Below are positions 52,831 to 60,555 of a stretch of 64,000 nucleotides of DNA, one piece after another. Below the pieces are notes generated by a model, which ran no database searches, was not told the origin of the DNA, and saw only the letters and a program-made list of their open reading frames with translations. Both the position numbers and the translations under genes were made by a program. Position 1 is the stretch's first letter. Every line of letters starts with the position of its first letter. This DNA is from JACRCT01 sp036504155 (lineage in GTDB: Bacteria; Myxococcota; Myxococcia; Myxococcales; UBA5297), in contig DASXVQ010000122.1 of the NCBI GenBank assembly GCA_036504155.1, positions 62,001 to 126,000 on the forward strand. The letters are read 5' to 3'.

Positions 52831-53241
52831 ATGAAACGGCGAACTCCTGTGAAGGTCGATTGGGCGGCGATGCTGCGCGCAGCCCAGACGGTGCGAAAGA
52901 CGGCCTACGCCCCGTACTCCAAGTTCAAGGTCGGCGCCGCGGTGCTGGGCGGCTCCGGGAAGATCCATGTGGGCTGCAACGTCGAGAACTCGAGCTACGG
53001 GCTGACCGTCTGCGCCGAGCGCAACGCCATCGGCGCGGCGGTTGCGGCCGGCGAGACGCACATCCTGGCCTGCGCCATCGCCGCCGGCGGCAAGCCCTGC
53101 CCGCCCTGCGGAATGTGCCGCCAGGTCCTCGCGGAGTTCGGCGACCCATCCATCCCGGTGGCGATGGTCGGCGGCAAGGAGCGCACGATCCACGCGCTCG
53201 CGGACCTGCTGCCCCACGCCTTCGACAAGAGCTTCCTCTAG
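52831..53241 (+). CDS. cdd: Cytidine deaminase
   Basis: Deaminates cytidine and deoxycytidine for pyrimidine salvage. The 136-residue protein is of the short tetrameric class. The opening AYAPYSKFKVGAAV, the substrate-site NVENSSYGLTVCAERNAI with the zinc ligand Cys and catalytic Glu (CAE), and the second zinc motif PCPPCGMCRQVL are all present. No ribosome site precedes the ATG; see the promoter entry. It is convergent with the pseudokinase gene, with 7 bases between the stops. Confidence 0.94.
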   Translation: MKRRTPVKVDWAAMLRAAQTVRKTAYAPYSKFKVGAAVLGGSGKIHVGCNVENSSYGLTVCAERNAIGAAVAAGETHILACAIAAGGKPCPPCGMCRQVLAEFGDPSIPVAMVGGKERTIHALADLLPHAFDKSFL

Positions 53242-53248
53242 CGGGCGC

Positions 53249-54232
53249 TCATCCCGCCCTGCGCGGGCCGGACAAGAGCTCGGGCGAGACGATGACCGAG
53301 GTCCCGGTGGACCGCGGGTCCTCGCCGCGCCCGGTCCAGGCCCAATAGCGGACCAGCTGCTTGAGCTCCTCCTGGTGCGGCGGCGCGGCCGACTTGAGGT
53401 ACGCGTCGAGGCAGGCGGTGAGCTCGTTCATCGTGGCGAAGCGCCTGGCCGGCGCGAGCGACGTCGCCTGGCGGATGGCCTCGCGCACCGGTTCCGGGAC
53501 GCCCGGAAGTGCCTCGGCGGTGGTGGGGATGCCCTCCTGGCAAAGCCGGCACACCAGGTCCACCGGGTCGTCGACGGATTCGAGCGGCCGCCGTCCGGTC
53601 GCCAGGCTGAAGAGGACGGCGCCGAGCGCGTGGATGTCCGACCTCGGGCTGACGGCGTCGTCGCGCAGCTGCTCCGGCGCGAGATAGCGCACGGCGGCCC
53701 TGCGGGGATCGACCCGCAGGACGGTGAGCAGGGCGGCTGCACGGGCGAGCCCGAAGTCGAGGATCCGCACGAGCCCCGCGTCGTCGAAGAGAAGGTTCTC
53801 CGGGCAGAGCTCGCCGTGGACCTTCCCCAGCGGCGTCCCGTCGGGGCCCAGCGCCGTGTGGGCGTAGGCGAGGCCCTCGCCCGCCTGCGCCACCAGCTCG
53901 ACCGCGAGCGAAGCCGGCAGGGGGCCGCGATCGGCGCGCAGGCAGTCGGCGAGCGCGATGCCTTCGACGTACTCGGTGACGACGAGGCACCGGCCCTCCG
54001 ACCAGCCCGCGTCGACCAGCCGCGCGAGGTTCGGGTGCCTCAGCAGGCGCAGCAGTTGGAGATCCTCGAGGAAGCGTTCCGCCGCCGCGCGGTCCTCGGT
54101 GAGGAAGCCGGGCAGGCGCCGGACGAGGAAGGGGTCCCGGCTGTCGAGCCGCCGCGCCAGCCATGCCTCGCCCAGCCGGCCGGTCCCCAGCCGCCGTTCG
54201 AGGTGGTAGTCGTCCAGCGGGGAAGGGGCCAT
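53249..54232 (-). CDS. Probable Ser/Thr pseudokinase
   Basis: A 327-residue kinase-fold protein without a membrane segment. The glycine loop GTGRLGEAW and the DFG motif (ILDFGLA) are kept. The beta-3 lysine is Arg (FLVRRL), and the catalytic loop reads HGELCPEN, with Glu in place of the catalytic Asp. Loss of both the Lys and the Asp points to little or no phosphotransfer and a scaffold or regulatory role. It follows a TPR lipoprotein gene by 16 bases on the same strand. Confidence 0.82.
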   Translation of the reverse strand: MAPSPLDDYHLERRLGTGRLGEAWLARRLDSRDPFLVRRLPGFLTEDRAAAERFLEDLQLLRLLRHPNLARLVDAGWSEGRCLVVTEYVEGIALADCLRADRGPLPASLAVELVAQAGEGLAYAHTALGPDGTPLGKVHGELCPENLLFDDAGLVRILDFGLARAAALLTVLRVDPRRAAVRYLAPEQLRDDAVSPRSDIHALGAVLFSLATGRRPLESVDDPVDLVCRLCQEGIPTTAEALPGVPEPVREAIRQATSLAPARRFATMNELTACLDAYLKSAAPPHQEELKQLVRYWAWTGRGEDPRSTGTSVIVSPELLSGPRRAG

Positions 54233-54248
54233 GGGTCAGGTCATCAGG

Positions 54249-55211
54249 TCACGGGGCGGCCCCGGGCAGGCGGGGCTCGACCATCAGGCGGAACTCGACT
54301 CGGCCGTGCAGCCCGGCGAGGTCGGGGTCGGACAGCGCCAGCGGCTTGAGCCGCTCGGGGTCCAGGTCTACGGCGCGCCCCAGCGAGAGGATCGCCTCGT
54401 CCAGGAGGTCGGAGAGGGCGTAGGCGCAGGCGAGGTTGTAGTGCGAGGTGGCGTCGTCGGGCGCGACCGTGAGGGCCTGCTTCAGTTCCAGGGTCGCCCT
54501 CTCGAGCGCGCCCTGCTGGATGCTGCGGACCGCGCGCGAGTCGAGCAGTGCGGCGACCGCGGAGCCCAGGTCCACCTCGCCCAAGCCCTCGAGGCGGTAC
54601 AGCTCGCTGCGCGAGGCGGTGGCCGAACCCGTCAGCACCAGGGCGCGCCGATTTCCAGGGAGCAGGCGGACCGCGCCGACCCAGGTCGTCCCCGCCTCCG
54701 GGAGCCGGTAGGCCGCCATCTCCTCCTCGCCGCCGGCCAGGCGCACCACCAGCCGCACTTCGCCGCCCTCGCGCCGCAGCTCGAGGTCGAGGTCGAGGGG
54801 AACGCTCCAGGGCAGGCGCTGGCGCGGGCCGTCCAGGATCACCGCTAGCGGCGGGGCCCTCGCGGGGTCGAAGCCCTCCGGGCGCAGCGCCGCCAGCGAA
54901 GCCTCGGCGGTGCGCTCGGCGGACTCGCCCGCCGCGGTCGCGCGTGCCGTCGCCTCGGCCAACGCGGGCTGGGCGATCGCCTCGCTCCGGCGCAGCTTGG
55001 CGTCGGGGCCCACCACGTGGACCTTGCCGGTGGCGGGCGACCCGGGGAACTCGTTGACCTCGGCGAAGGCCCAGCTGCCGTCCTCGGCGGCGCCCAGGAA
55101 GGCGCGCAGCTGGAGCGTGCGCGCCGGCGGCGCGCCGGCGCAGGCCGACAGCGATGTCGCCAAGACGACCAGGAGTGAGAACAGGCTCACGGGCTTTTGC
55201 TGGAGGGACAA
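54249..55211 (-). CDS. TPR-containing lipoprotein
   Basis: A protein of about 320 residues with lipobox LSAC. The mature part has a beta-rich N-terminal half (LQLRAFLGAAEDGSWAFAEV, DLDLELRREGGEVRLVVRLA) and a C-terminal TPR-like region (ASHYNLACAYALSDLLDEAI, LSLGRAVDLDPERLKPLAL). The start is uncertain. TTG 55211 gives a normal signal peptide with a Lys; GTG 55190 gives a short one without charge. Neither has a clear ribosome site. The gene heads a two-gene transcript with the pseudokinase and is divergent from FHA-GGDEF. Confidence 0.65.
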   Translation of the reverse strand: MSLQQKPVSLFSLLVVLATSLSACAGAPPARTLQLRAFLGAAEDGSWAFAEVNEFPGSPATGKVHVVGPDAKLRRSEAIAQPALAEATARATAAGESAERTAEASLAALRPEGFDPARAPPLAVILDGPRQRLPWSVPLDLDLELRREGGEVRLVVRLAGGEEEMAAYRLPEAGTTWVGAVRLLPGNRRALVLTGSATASRSELYRLEGLGEVDLGSAVAALLDSRAVRSIQQGALERATLELKQALTVAPDDATSHYNLACAYALSDLLDEAILSLGRAVDLDPERLKPLALSDPDLAGLHGRVEFRLMVEPRLPGAAP

Positions 55212-55225
55212 CGTGCCGCTATGAT
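55197..55225 (+). promoter_or_regulatory. Predicted promoter of the FHA-GGDEF gene
   Basis: TTGCTG (55197-55202), a 17-base spacer and TATGAT (55220-55225), leaving a leader of about 20 bases with GGAG before the ATG. Confidence 0.55.
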
Positions 55226-55251
55226 AGCTGCCTGCGGTACGGAGCGAAGCC

Positions 55252-56157
55252 ATGCCCGAAGAAAAAACCATCGTCCATAGCGTCGCCGACCTGCTGTCCG
55301 AAGCCAAGAAGACGAGCGCTTGTCTCATCGTCGTCTCGGGCCGGATCAGCGTCGGAAAGATGTTCAAGCTCGACCGCCCCGAGATGACCATCGGCCGCAG
55401 CGGCGACGCCGACATCATGCTCGACGACGAGGGCGTCTCCCGCCGCCACGCCAAGGTGGTGGTCCGCGCCGACGGCTCGGTGCAGCTCGTGGACCTCAAC
55501 TCCACCAACGGGACCTTCAACAACGGCGACAAGATCGACGTCTCGGCGCTGCACGACGGCGACAAGATCCAGATCGGCTCTGCGACGATCCTGAAGTTCA
55601 GCTACCAGGACTCGATCGAAGAGGCGATGACCAAGAACCTCTACGAGTCGGCGACGCGCGACGGGCTGACGCACATCTACAACAAGAAGTACTTCGTCGA
55701 CACGCTCAAGAAGGAATTCGCCTACTGCCTGCGTCACCGGGTGCCGCTGAGCTTGATGATCATGGACATCGATCACTTCAAGCGCATCAACGACACCTAC
55801 GGCCACCAGGCCGGCGACTACGTGCTGGGCCGGCTCGCCGCCAAGATCAACGACGCCATCCGCGCCGAGGACGTCTTCGCCCGCTACGGCGGTGAGGAGT
55901 TCGTGGTGCTCCTGCGCGAGGCCCCGGAGGACAAGTCCTTCATCCTCGCCGAGCGCCTGCGCCGCCTGGTGGAGACCACCGACTTCACGCACAACGGCCA
56001 GCAGATCCGGGTGACCATCAGCATCGGCATCGCGACCCTCACCGACGGCGAGTACGCCGACGCCGAGGGCTTCGTGGCCGCGGCCGACAAGCACCTGTAC
56101 AAGGCCAAGCAGGCCGGCCGGAATCGCGTCGAGGCGCGGATGCTCGGCGGCGGCTAG
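55252..56157 (+). CDS. FHA-GGDEF diguanylate cyclase
   Basis: A 301-residue cytoplasmic protein. An FHA domain (about 25-115), with IGRSGDADIMLDDEGVSRRH and LNSTNGTFNN, should bind a phosphothreonine. A GGDEF domain follows (about 130-297), with the active-site GGEEF and the allosteric I-site RxxD (RAED) five residues before it. It is thus a likely active cyclase with product inhibition. Several Ser/Thr kinases in the window could supply the phospho-signal. The PilZ protein at the left edge could be a receptor for c-di-GMP. GGAG precedes the ATG. Confidence 0.92.
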   Translation: MPEEKTIVHSVADLLSEAKKTSACLIVVSGRISVGKMFKLDRPEMTIGRSGDADIMLDDEGVSRRHAKVVVRADGSVQLVDLNSTNGTFNNGDKIDVSALHDGDKIQIGSATILKFSYQDSIEEAMTKNLYESATRDGLTHIYNKKYFVDTLKKEFAYCLRHRVPLSLMIMDIDHFKRINDTYGHQAGDYVLGRLAAKINDAIRAEDVFARYGGEEFVVLLREAPEDKSFILAERLRRLVETTDFTHNGQQIRVTISIGIATLTDGEYADAEGFVAAADKHLYKAKQAGRNRVEARMLGGG

Positions 56158-56191
56158 AGCCCGCTTTCCAGTTCCAGCTTTTCGGGAAGAC

Positions 56192-56238
56192 GACGAGGCC
56201 TTCCAGGCGGCCCTTGCCAGGGCCACCGAGGCCTCGTC
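56192..56238. terminator. Long hairpin between convergent genes
   Basis: Outer 10-bp arms (56192-56201 with 56229-56238, GACGAGGCCT/AGGCCTCGTC) and an inner 5-bp stem GGCCC/GGGCC. It lies between the GGDEF stop and the zinc-ribbon stop and could serve both. Confidence 0.5.
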
Positions 56239-56260
56239 CACGTCTGTCAGACCCGCTCTC

Positions 56261-56452
56261 TCATGCAGCGAACTTGGTCCTGAAGGACCGCATCGGGTCA
56301 CCGATGAGCGTGCGCTCCTCGGACGTGCTCTCCGGCTTCTTCTCTGCGACCGCCATCACCACGCCACAGCTCGTGCAGGTGTACGCCTTTTCCTCCACCT
56401 GGAACCGCGTCGTTCGATGGCAGCGGCAACAGTACTTGTTGATGGTGTTCAT
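56261..56452 (-). CDS. Small zinc-ribbon protein
   Basis: A 63-residue protein with two CxxC knuckles 17-19 residues apart (CCRCHRTTRF and YTCTSCGVV), the layout of a zinc ribbon. A charged C-terminal tail follows (EKKPESTSEERTL). AAAGGAGG lies 9 bases before ATG 56452, which fixes the start. Tiny zinc ribbons of this kind often bind nucleic acid or act as adaptors. I know no specific family. The 583-base gap upstream (56453-57035) holds an inverted repeat, a mini-ORF and the next gene's promoter. Confidence 0.75.
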   Translation of the reverse strand: MNTINKYCCRCHRTTRFQVEEKAYTCTSCGVVMAVAEKKPESTSEERTLIGDPMRSFRTKFAA

Positions 56453-56715
56453 GGCTTGGTTCCTCCTTTCGTTTGCCACGAGTTCCATTTCGTCCCGCTC
56501 CCGTCGAAGCCGCCCACGCATGGTGCCTGGTATCCACTTCCATGCGGCTGGCGGTTCCGAACGTTTTCAGATGCTTTCCGCGTGCCAATCGCTGCCAGGC
56601 CGCGACGGCCCGACAGGCCTGCTGGCGGTGAGCTTCAATGCTGCGAGGTTGCGTGGTTTTTCGATGCCGCCCCCGCCTGCATCGTTTCCGGCTCCGTCGG
56701 CCGCCGCCTCGCCGG

Positions 56716-56742
56716 GGCCGCAAAGCTGAAATGTTTGCGGCC
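56716..56742. promoter_or_regulatory. Perfect inverted repeat GGCCGCAAA-N9-TTTGCGGCC
   Basis: 9-base arms (56716-56724, 56734-56742) and a 9-base spacer, inside the 583-base gap between the zinc-ribbon and PEGA genes. It touches the stop codon of the 26-residue minus-strand ORF. It could be an operator or a terminator of that ORF. Confidence 0.45.
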
Positions 56743-56823
56743 TCACTGAGAAAACTCTGCCATCTCGCCGGGTTGTGACGCGTAGTGGCAAGCGAGCGCT
56801 TCGGGGCTCTCGGATCGTTCCAT
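56743..56823 (-). CDS. Possible 26-residue mini-ORF
   Basis: From ATG 56823 the minus strand reads MERSESPEALACHYASQPGE and then MAEFSQ, with GAGG 8 bases before the ATG and a palindrome directly after the stop. Codon use looks natural. It may be a real small peptide or the tail of a decayed gene; I cannot decide. Confidence 0.3.
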   Translation of the reverse strand: MERSESPEALACHYASQPGEMAEFSQ

Positions 56824-56962
56824 CGCGAATGCCTCAGGCAAGCCCCGGAATAGAGGCGCTATAAGCCCCGCAGGTGCCGGTGCCACCGAAGGGTGACGGG
56901 GCAGCGACATCGGCGCCCGGTTCGGTGCCGTCTCGGCGAGCCCGAAAGGGGCGATCCGGTAA

Positions 56963-56991
56963 TTGACCTGTCGGTCAGCGGGCAGTAGCCT
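56963..56991 (+). promoter_or_regulatory. Predicted promoter of the PEGA-kelch operon
   Basis: TTGACC (56963-56968), a 17-base spacer and TAGCCT (56986-56991), 44 bases before the start at 57036. Confidence 0.5.
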
Positions 56992-57035
56992 CTTCCGCCT
57001 GGCTTTTCTGGGGATCGCCACACCAAGGAGTGGCC

Positions 57036-58595
57036 ATGTCGCATCGTCGTTTTGCGGCGCTGGCACGCGCCCTCTCTGTCTTGTCCACCTGCACGCTGCT
57101 GCTCTCGGGCGGCCGCGCCTTTGCGGGCGACCTGCCACGGGTGCTCGTGCTGCCCTACGCCCCCGTCTACGACGGGTTGGCCAACGCCTCGGGCGAGAAG
57201 GCTGCCGAGGTGCTGATGAACGAGCTGCGCAGCTCCGAGCAGCTGCAGCTCGTCGCGCTCAAGAAGGACGCCGTCTCCGCCGCCCCGGTGCGCAAGGCCG
57301 TCAACCCCGGCCCGGCCAAGGACGTCGCGGCGCTGACCGAGGCCAAGGAGCGGGTGGCGAAGGCCGACGACTTCACCAAGAAGCTCAAGTTCCGCGAGGC
57401 GGCCACCGAGCTGGAGAAGGCCATCACGCTGATGGAGGGACAGCACCCCTACATCGACTTCGCCGACCTGGTCGGCGCCAACCTGTCCCTGGCGGTCGCC
57501 TACTTCCGCCTGGGGCTCGACTCCGACGGCGAGAAGGCGCTGGCCAACGTCGTGCGCCTCGACCCGGAGCGCAAGCTCGACGCCGAGAAGTACCCGCCGG
57601 TCTTCATCCGCGCCTTCGACAACGTCAACAAGCGCGTCAAGAAGGCCCCGCGCGCCTCCCTCGAGGTCAAGCCGACCTCCGGCGGCGCCCCGGTCATTCT
57701 CGACGGCCGCGAGGTGGGCCGCGCGCCGCTGCTGGTCAAGGACGTCCTCAAGGGCTCGCACTTCCTGCGCGTCGGCGACGGCTGGTCGAACCGCATCGAG
57801 GTGCCCGCCGCCGACACCGTCAAGGTCTCCCCGGACCTCGGCTCCACCGGCGGCCCGGTGCCCGAGTTGGTCGGGCTGCTCGCCCGCAACGTCATCGACG
57901 ACCTGGTCCTCAGCCGGGCGCTGGCGCTGGCCGAGCAGGCCCCCGCCGACTTCGTGGTCCTGGGCGGCGTGCACAAGGAAGGCGACGGGGTCGTCGTCTC
58001 CAGCCACCTGCTCAAGGTCGCCAGCAAGAAGACCTGCCTGCTGCAGCGCGTGGTCTTCGACCTGGAGATGCTCGGCGCCGGCATCGAGATCTACAAGGTG
58101 GGCGCGGACATCACCAACAAGCTCGACGTCTTCGGCGACGAGGAGAAGCTGCCGGCCAAGGTCGCCCGCGACGCGCTGCCCCCGGCCGGCAGGTCCACCG
58201 GCATCGCCTCGGTCAGCGCCAGCGGCGGCGAGCACGTGGCCGTCGCCACCGAGCCGACCGGCGGCAACGACCGGGTCATCCGCAAGGCCGGCGACAAGCC
58301 CGAGGACAAGCCCAAGCCGGCCGACGCCCCCACCGTCGCCACCACCGGCGGCAGCACCGAGGTCCGCAAGGTCACCGCCACCTCGGGCGAGCCGGAGATG
58401 ATCCCGCTCGAGCCGACCGGCCCGGGCGAGGACCCTGCCAAGCCGAAGAGGCCCGCCGGCGGTATCGGCACGACGGGCGTGGTCCTGACCGTCCTCGCCA
58501 TCGTCGCGGTGCTCGCCGGCGGCGGGGTGGGGGGCTACTTCATCTACGATGCCGCGAACAAGCCCATCACGGGCCGGGGCACCATCCAGTGGTAG
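57036..58595 (+). CDS. PEGA/TPR envelope protein with C-terminal membrane anchor
   Basis: A 519-residue protein. It has a signal peptide (to about 30), an alpha/beta region starting PRVLVLPYAPVYDGLA, a TPR-like helical part (about 110-200), and a PEGA-type strand segment (about 205-255: APVILDGREVGRAPLLVKDV). A Thr/Pro/Lys-rich linker (about 390-480) leads to a transmembrane helix near the C-terminus (VVLTVLAIVAVLAGGGVGGY). AAGGAG lies 5 bases before ATG 57036. The N-terminal opening recalls proteins that compare cell-surface parts through PEGA domains. It is co-transcribed with the kelch lipoprotein gene 20 bases downstream. Confidence 0.72.
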   Translation: MSHRRFAALARALSVLSTCTLLLSGGRAFAGDLPRVLVLPYAPVYDGLANASGEKAAEVLMNELRSSEQLQLVALKKDAVSAAPVRKAVNPGPAKDVAALTEAKERVAKADDFTKKLKFREAATELEKAITLMEGQHPYIDFADLVGANLSLAVAYFRLGLDSDGEKALANVVRLDPERKLDAEKYPPVFIRAFDNVNKRVKKAPRASLEVKPTSGGAPVILDGREVGRAPLLVKDVLKGSHFLRVGDGWSNRIEVPAADTVKVSPDLGSTGGPVPELVGLLARNVIDDLVLSRALALAEQAPADFVVLGGVHKEGDGVVVSSHLLKVASKKTCLLQRVVFDLEMLGAGIEIYKVGADITNKLDVFGDEEKLPAKVARDALPPAGRSTGIASVSASGGEHVAVATEPTGGNDRVIRKAGDKPEDKPKPADAPTVATTGGSTEVRKVTATSGEPEMIPLEPTGPGEDPAKPKRPAGGIGTTGVVLTVLAIVAVLAGGGVGGYFIYDAANKPITGRGTIQW

Positions 58596-58615
58596 ACCGG
58601 GAGCGGCCAACTTCC

Positions 58616-60430
58616 ATGGACACGACGCGCCTTCTCTGGACCTCGTCCCTGCTCGCCGCCGCGCTGCTGTCGGCCGGCTGCTTCGACCGAACCAACGCGG
58701 TCGACGTCCAGCTCGTCAAGAGCAACGCCTGCGGCTCGGGTCCCGACCCGATGCAGGACGTCACCCACCTCCGGGTGCGCTTCCTCAACGCCACCCGCTG
58801 CGGCACCGCCAACGAGGAGGGCAAGCGCTTCTGCCAGGTGGAGAACGGCTACGAGTGCGGCAGCGACTCCGACTGCGGCTTCGGCACCGTGGTCAAGGAG
58901 AACGTGGTCGAGGTCAGCGCCGGCAAGATGGACTTCGAGCAGCTCGACGCGGGCCTCGACCTGCAGGTGCAGGTGGCCGGCTTCAGCGGCTCGCCGACCG
59001 ACGCCAGCAGCCGCATCCTCTCCTTCGGCCAGTCGGGCACCTTCAAGGTCCCCAAGGACAAGTCGGCGGAGGCGGTGGCGGCCAAGGCGCAGGTCTTCTT
59101 CCGCCAGGTCGAGAAGTTCTCGCCCATCAACCTGGGCAGCGACCCCACCGTGCGCACCATGATGGGCGAGGCCCGCGCCGGCCACACCGCCACGTTGCTC
59201 GACGACGGCCGCGTGCTCATCGCTGGCGGCTTCGACACCGTCGGCGTGGCCTCCGGCAACCTCAAGGTCCCCAAGTACTGGAACTACAAGGACACGGTGG
59301 AGATCTTCGACCCGGCCACCGGCGAGATGACCGCCGACGTGCCGGCGATGAACAAGCTGGGCGTGCCCACCCCGCGCGCCTTCCACACCGCCAGCTGGAA
59401 GGAGGGCAACCAGGTCCTCGTCGCCGGAGGCGAGTACGTCGAGAACAAGGGCGGCGTGCGCAGCCCCACCATCCAGTCCTCCACCGTCCTCTTCGACCCG
59501 ACCATCACCGACGACGCCGGCAACGCCAAGGGCGGCTGGGCGCCCCAGCCCTCGCGCATCATGCGCTCGCGCCACGTGGCCATCACCGAGCAGACCGGCA
59601 TGGTCCTGCTCTACGGCGGCCTGTCGTTCGACGGCACCAGCACCAATCCGCCCACCTACGTGCAGAGCTACGAGTGGTTCGACCCGCTCAAGAACCTGTT
59701 CACCAAGCTCGACACCGCCAGCCAGTCGCCCACGGTCACCGCCATGGGGCACGCTGCGCTGCCGTTGTACGGCGGCAAGTACCTGGGCGTCGTCGGCGGC
59801 AGCATGCTGGACACGGGCAACGCCGGGAAGCTCAACAAGGACCGCGGGATGAAGTTCTACATGTACCGGGACGGCAAGATGCAGGAGCAGACCTACATCT
59901 CGCTGCCGGTGCCGCGCACCTACGCCACCATCGCCGGCCAGGGCGCCCGCTACATCATCGTCGGCGGCTTCCAGGCCTTCGACCCCAACCCGGCGGTGAA
60001 CGGCGTCGGGGGGTGGTCGGACCTGCTGCCCGGCAGCCCGTACTCCGGCACCGACATCCTCAACCTCAAGGGTCCGGGCAGCCAGCCGCAGATCCTCCCC
60101 CAGGGCCCCTCGCTCGACGTGCCGCGCGGCCACGCCTGTGCCGTGACCCTCAAGGACGGGCGCATGCTGGTGGTGGGCGGGCGCGGCGGCAGGACGACCC
60201 TCGAGTCGATGGCCGCCACCGCCTTCTTCACCGACGACGGCAACGAGGACCCCGCGGCCGCCTTCACGTTCGACAAGGGCGACGACATGGCCGACCCGCG
60301 CTTCTTCCACACCTGCACCCTGCTCAAGGACGGCTCGGTGCTGGTCACGGGCGGCATCCAGGAGAAGGGAACGGCGTTCGCCACGCTGCAGACGATGGAG
60401 ATCTTCGTTCCCCGCCCGCCCGCCGACTGA
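58616..60430 (+). CDS. Kelch-repeat lipoprotein
   Basis: A 604-residue lipoprotein (lipobox LSAGC, Cys 22). A Cys-rich N-terminal part (CGSGPDP, CGTANEEGKRFC, CGSDSDCGFG) precedes a beta-propeller. Seven blade signatures with paired glycines are visible: VLIAGGFD, VLVAGGEY, VLLYGGLS, LGVVGGSM, IIVGGFQ, MLVVGGRG and VLVTGGIQ, several followed by a D/N-P element (FDPATGEM). A seven-bladed propeller on the cell surface or in the periplasm, binding a protein or sugar, is likely. It is second in a two-gene operon. Confidence 0.83.
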   Translation: MDTTRLLWTSSLLAAALLSAGCFDRTNAVDVQLVKSNACGSGPDPMQDVTHLRVRFLNATRCGTANEEGKRFCQVENGYECGSDSDCGFGTVVKENVVEVSAGKMDFEQLDAGLDLQVQVAGFSGSPTDASSRILSFGQSGTFKVPKDKSAEAVAAKAQVFFRQVEKFSPINLGSDPTVRTMMGEARAGHTATLLDDGRVLIAGGFDTVGVASGNLKVPKYWNYKDTVEIFDPATGEMTADVPAMNKLGVPTPRAFHTASWKEGNQVLVAGGEYVENKGGVRSPTIQSSTVLFDPTITDDAGNAKGGWAPQPSRIMRSRHVAITEQTGMVLLYGGLSFDGTSTNPPTYVQSYEWFDPLKNLFTKLDTASQSPTVTAMGHAALPLYGGKYLGVVGGSMLDTGNAGKLNKDRGMKFYMYRDGKMQEQTYISLPVPRTYATIAGQGARYIIVGGFQAFDPNPAVNGVGGWSDLLPGSPYSGTDILNLKGPGSQPQILPQGPSLDVPRGHACAVTLKDGRMLVVGGRGGRTTLESMAATAFFTDDGNEDPAAAFTFDKGDDMADPRFFHTCTLLKDGSVLVTGGIQEKGTAFATLQTMEIFVPRPPAD

Positions 60431-60464
60431 GCAGGGAGCCGTACCTCGCTTTCACCGCAAGGCC

Positions 60465-60492
60465 TTGACGCAGCGGGCAAACCCGCTAGGTT
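60465..60492 (+). promoter_or_regulatory. Predicted promoter before the coiled-coil gene
   Basis: TTGACG (60465-60470), a 16-base spacer and TAGGTT (60487-60492), the same layout as for hsp20 and clpB. The spacer contains a small hairpin (AGCGGG/CCCGCT) and a T-run follows at 60500-60504, so the site might instead be the terminator of the kelch gene. Confidence 0.45.
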
Positions 60493-60555
60493 GGGCCCCT
60501 TTTTGCTGACGCCTCTCCGGCCCGTAGCGGCGCGGCGAGGACTCGGAGGTCGTTC

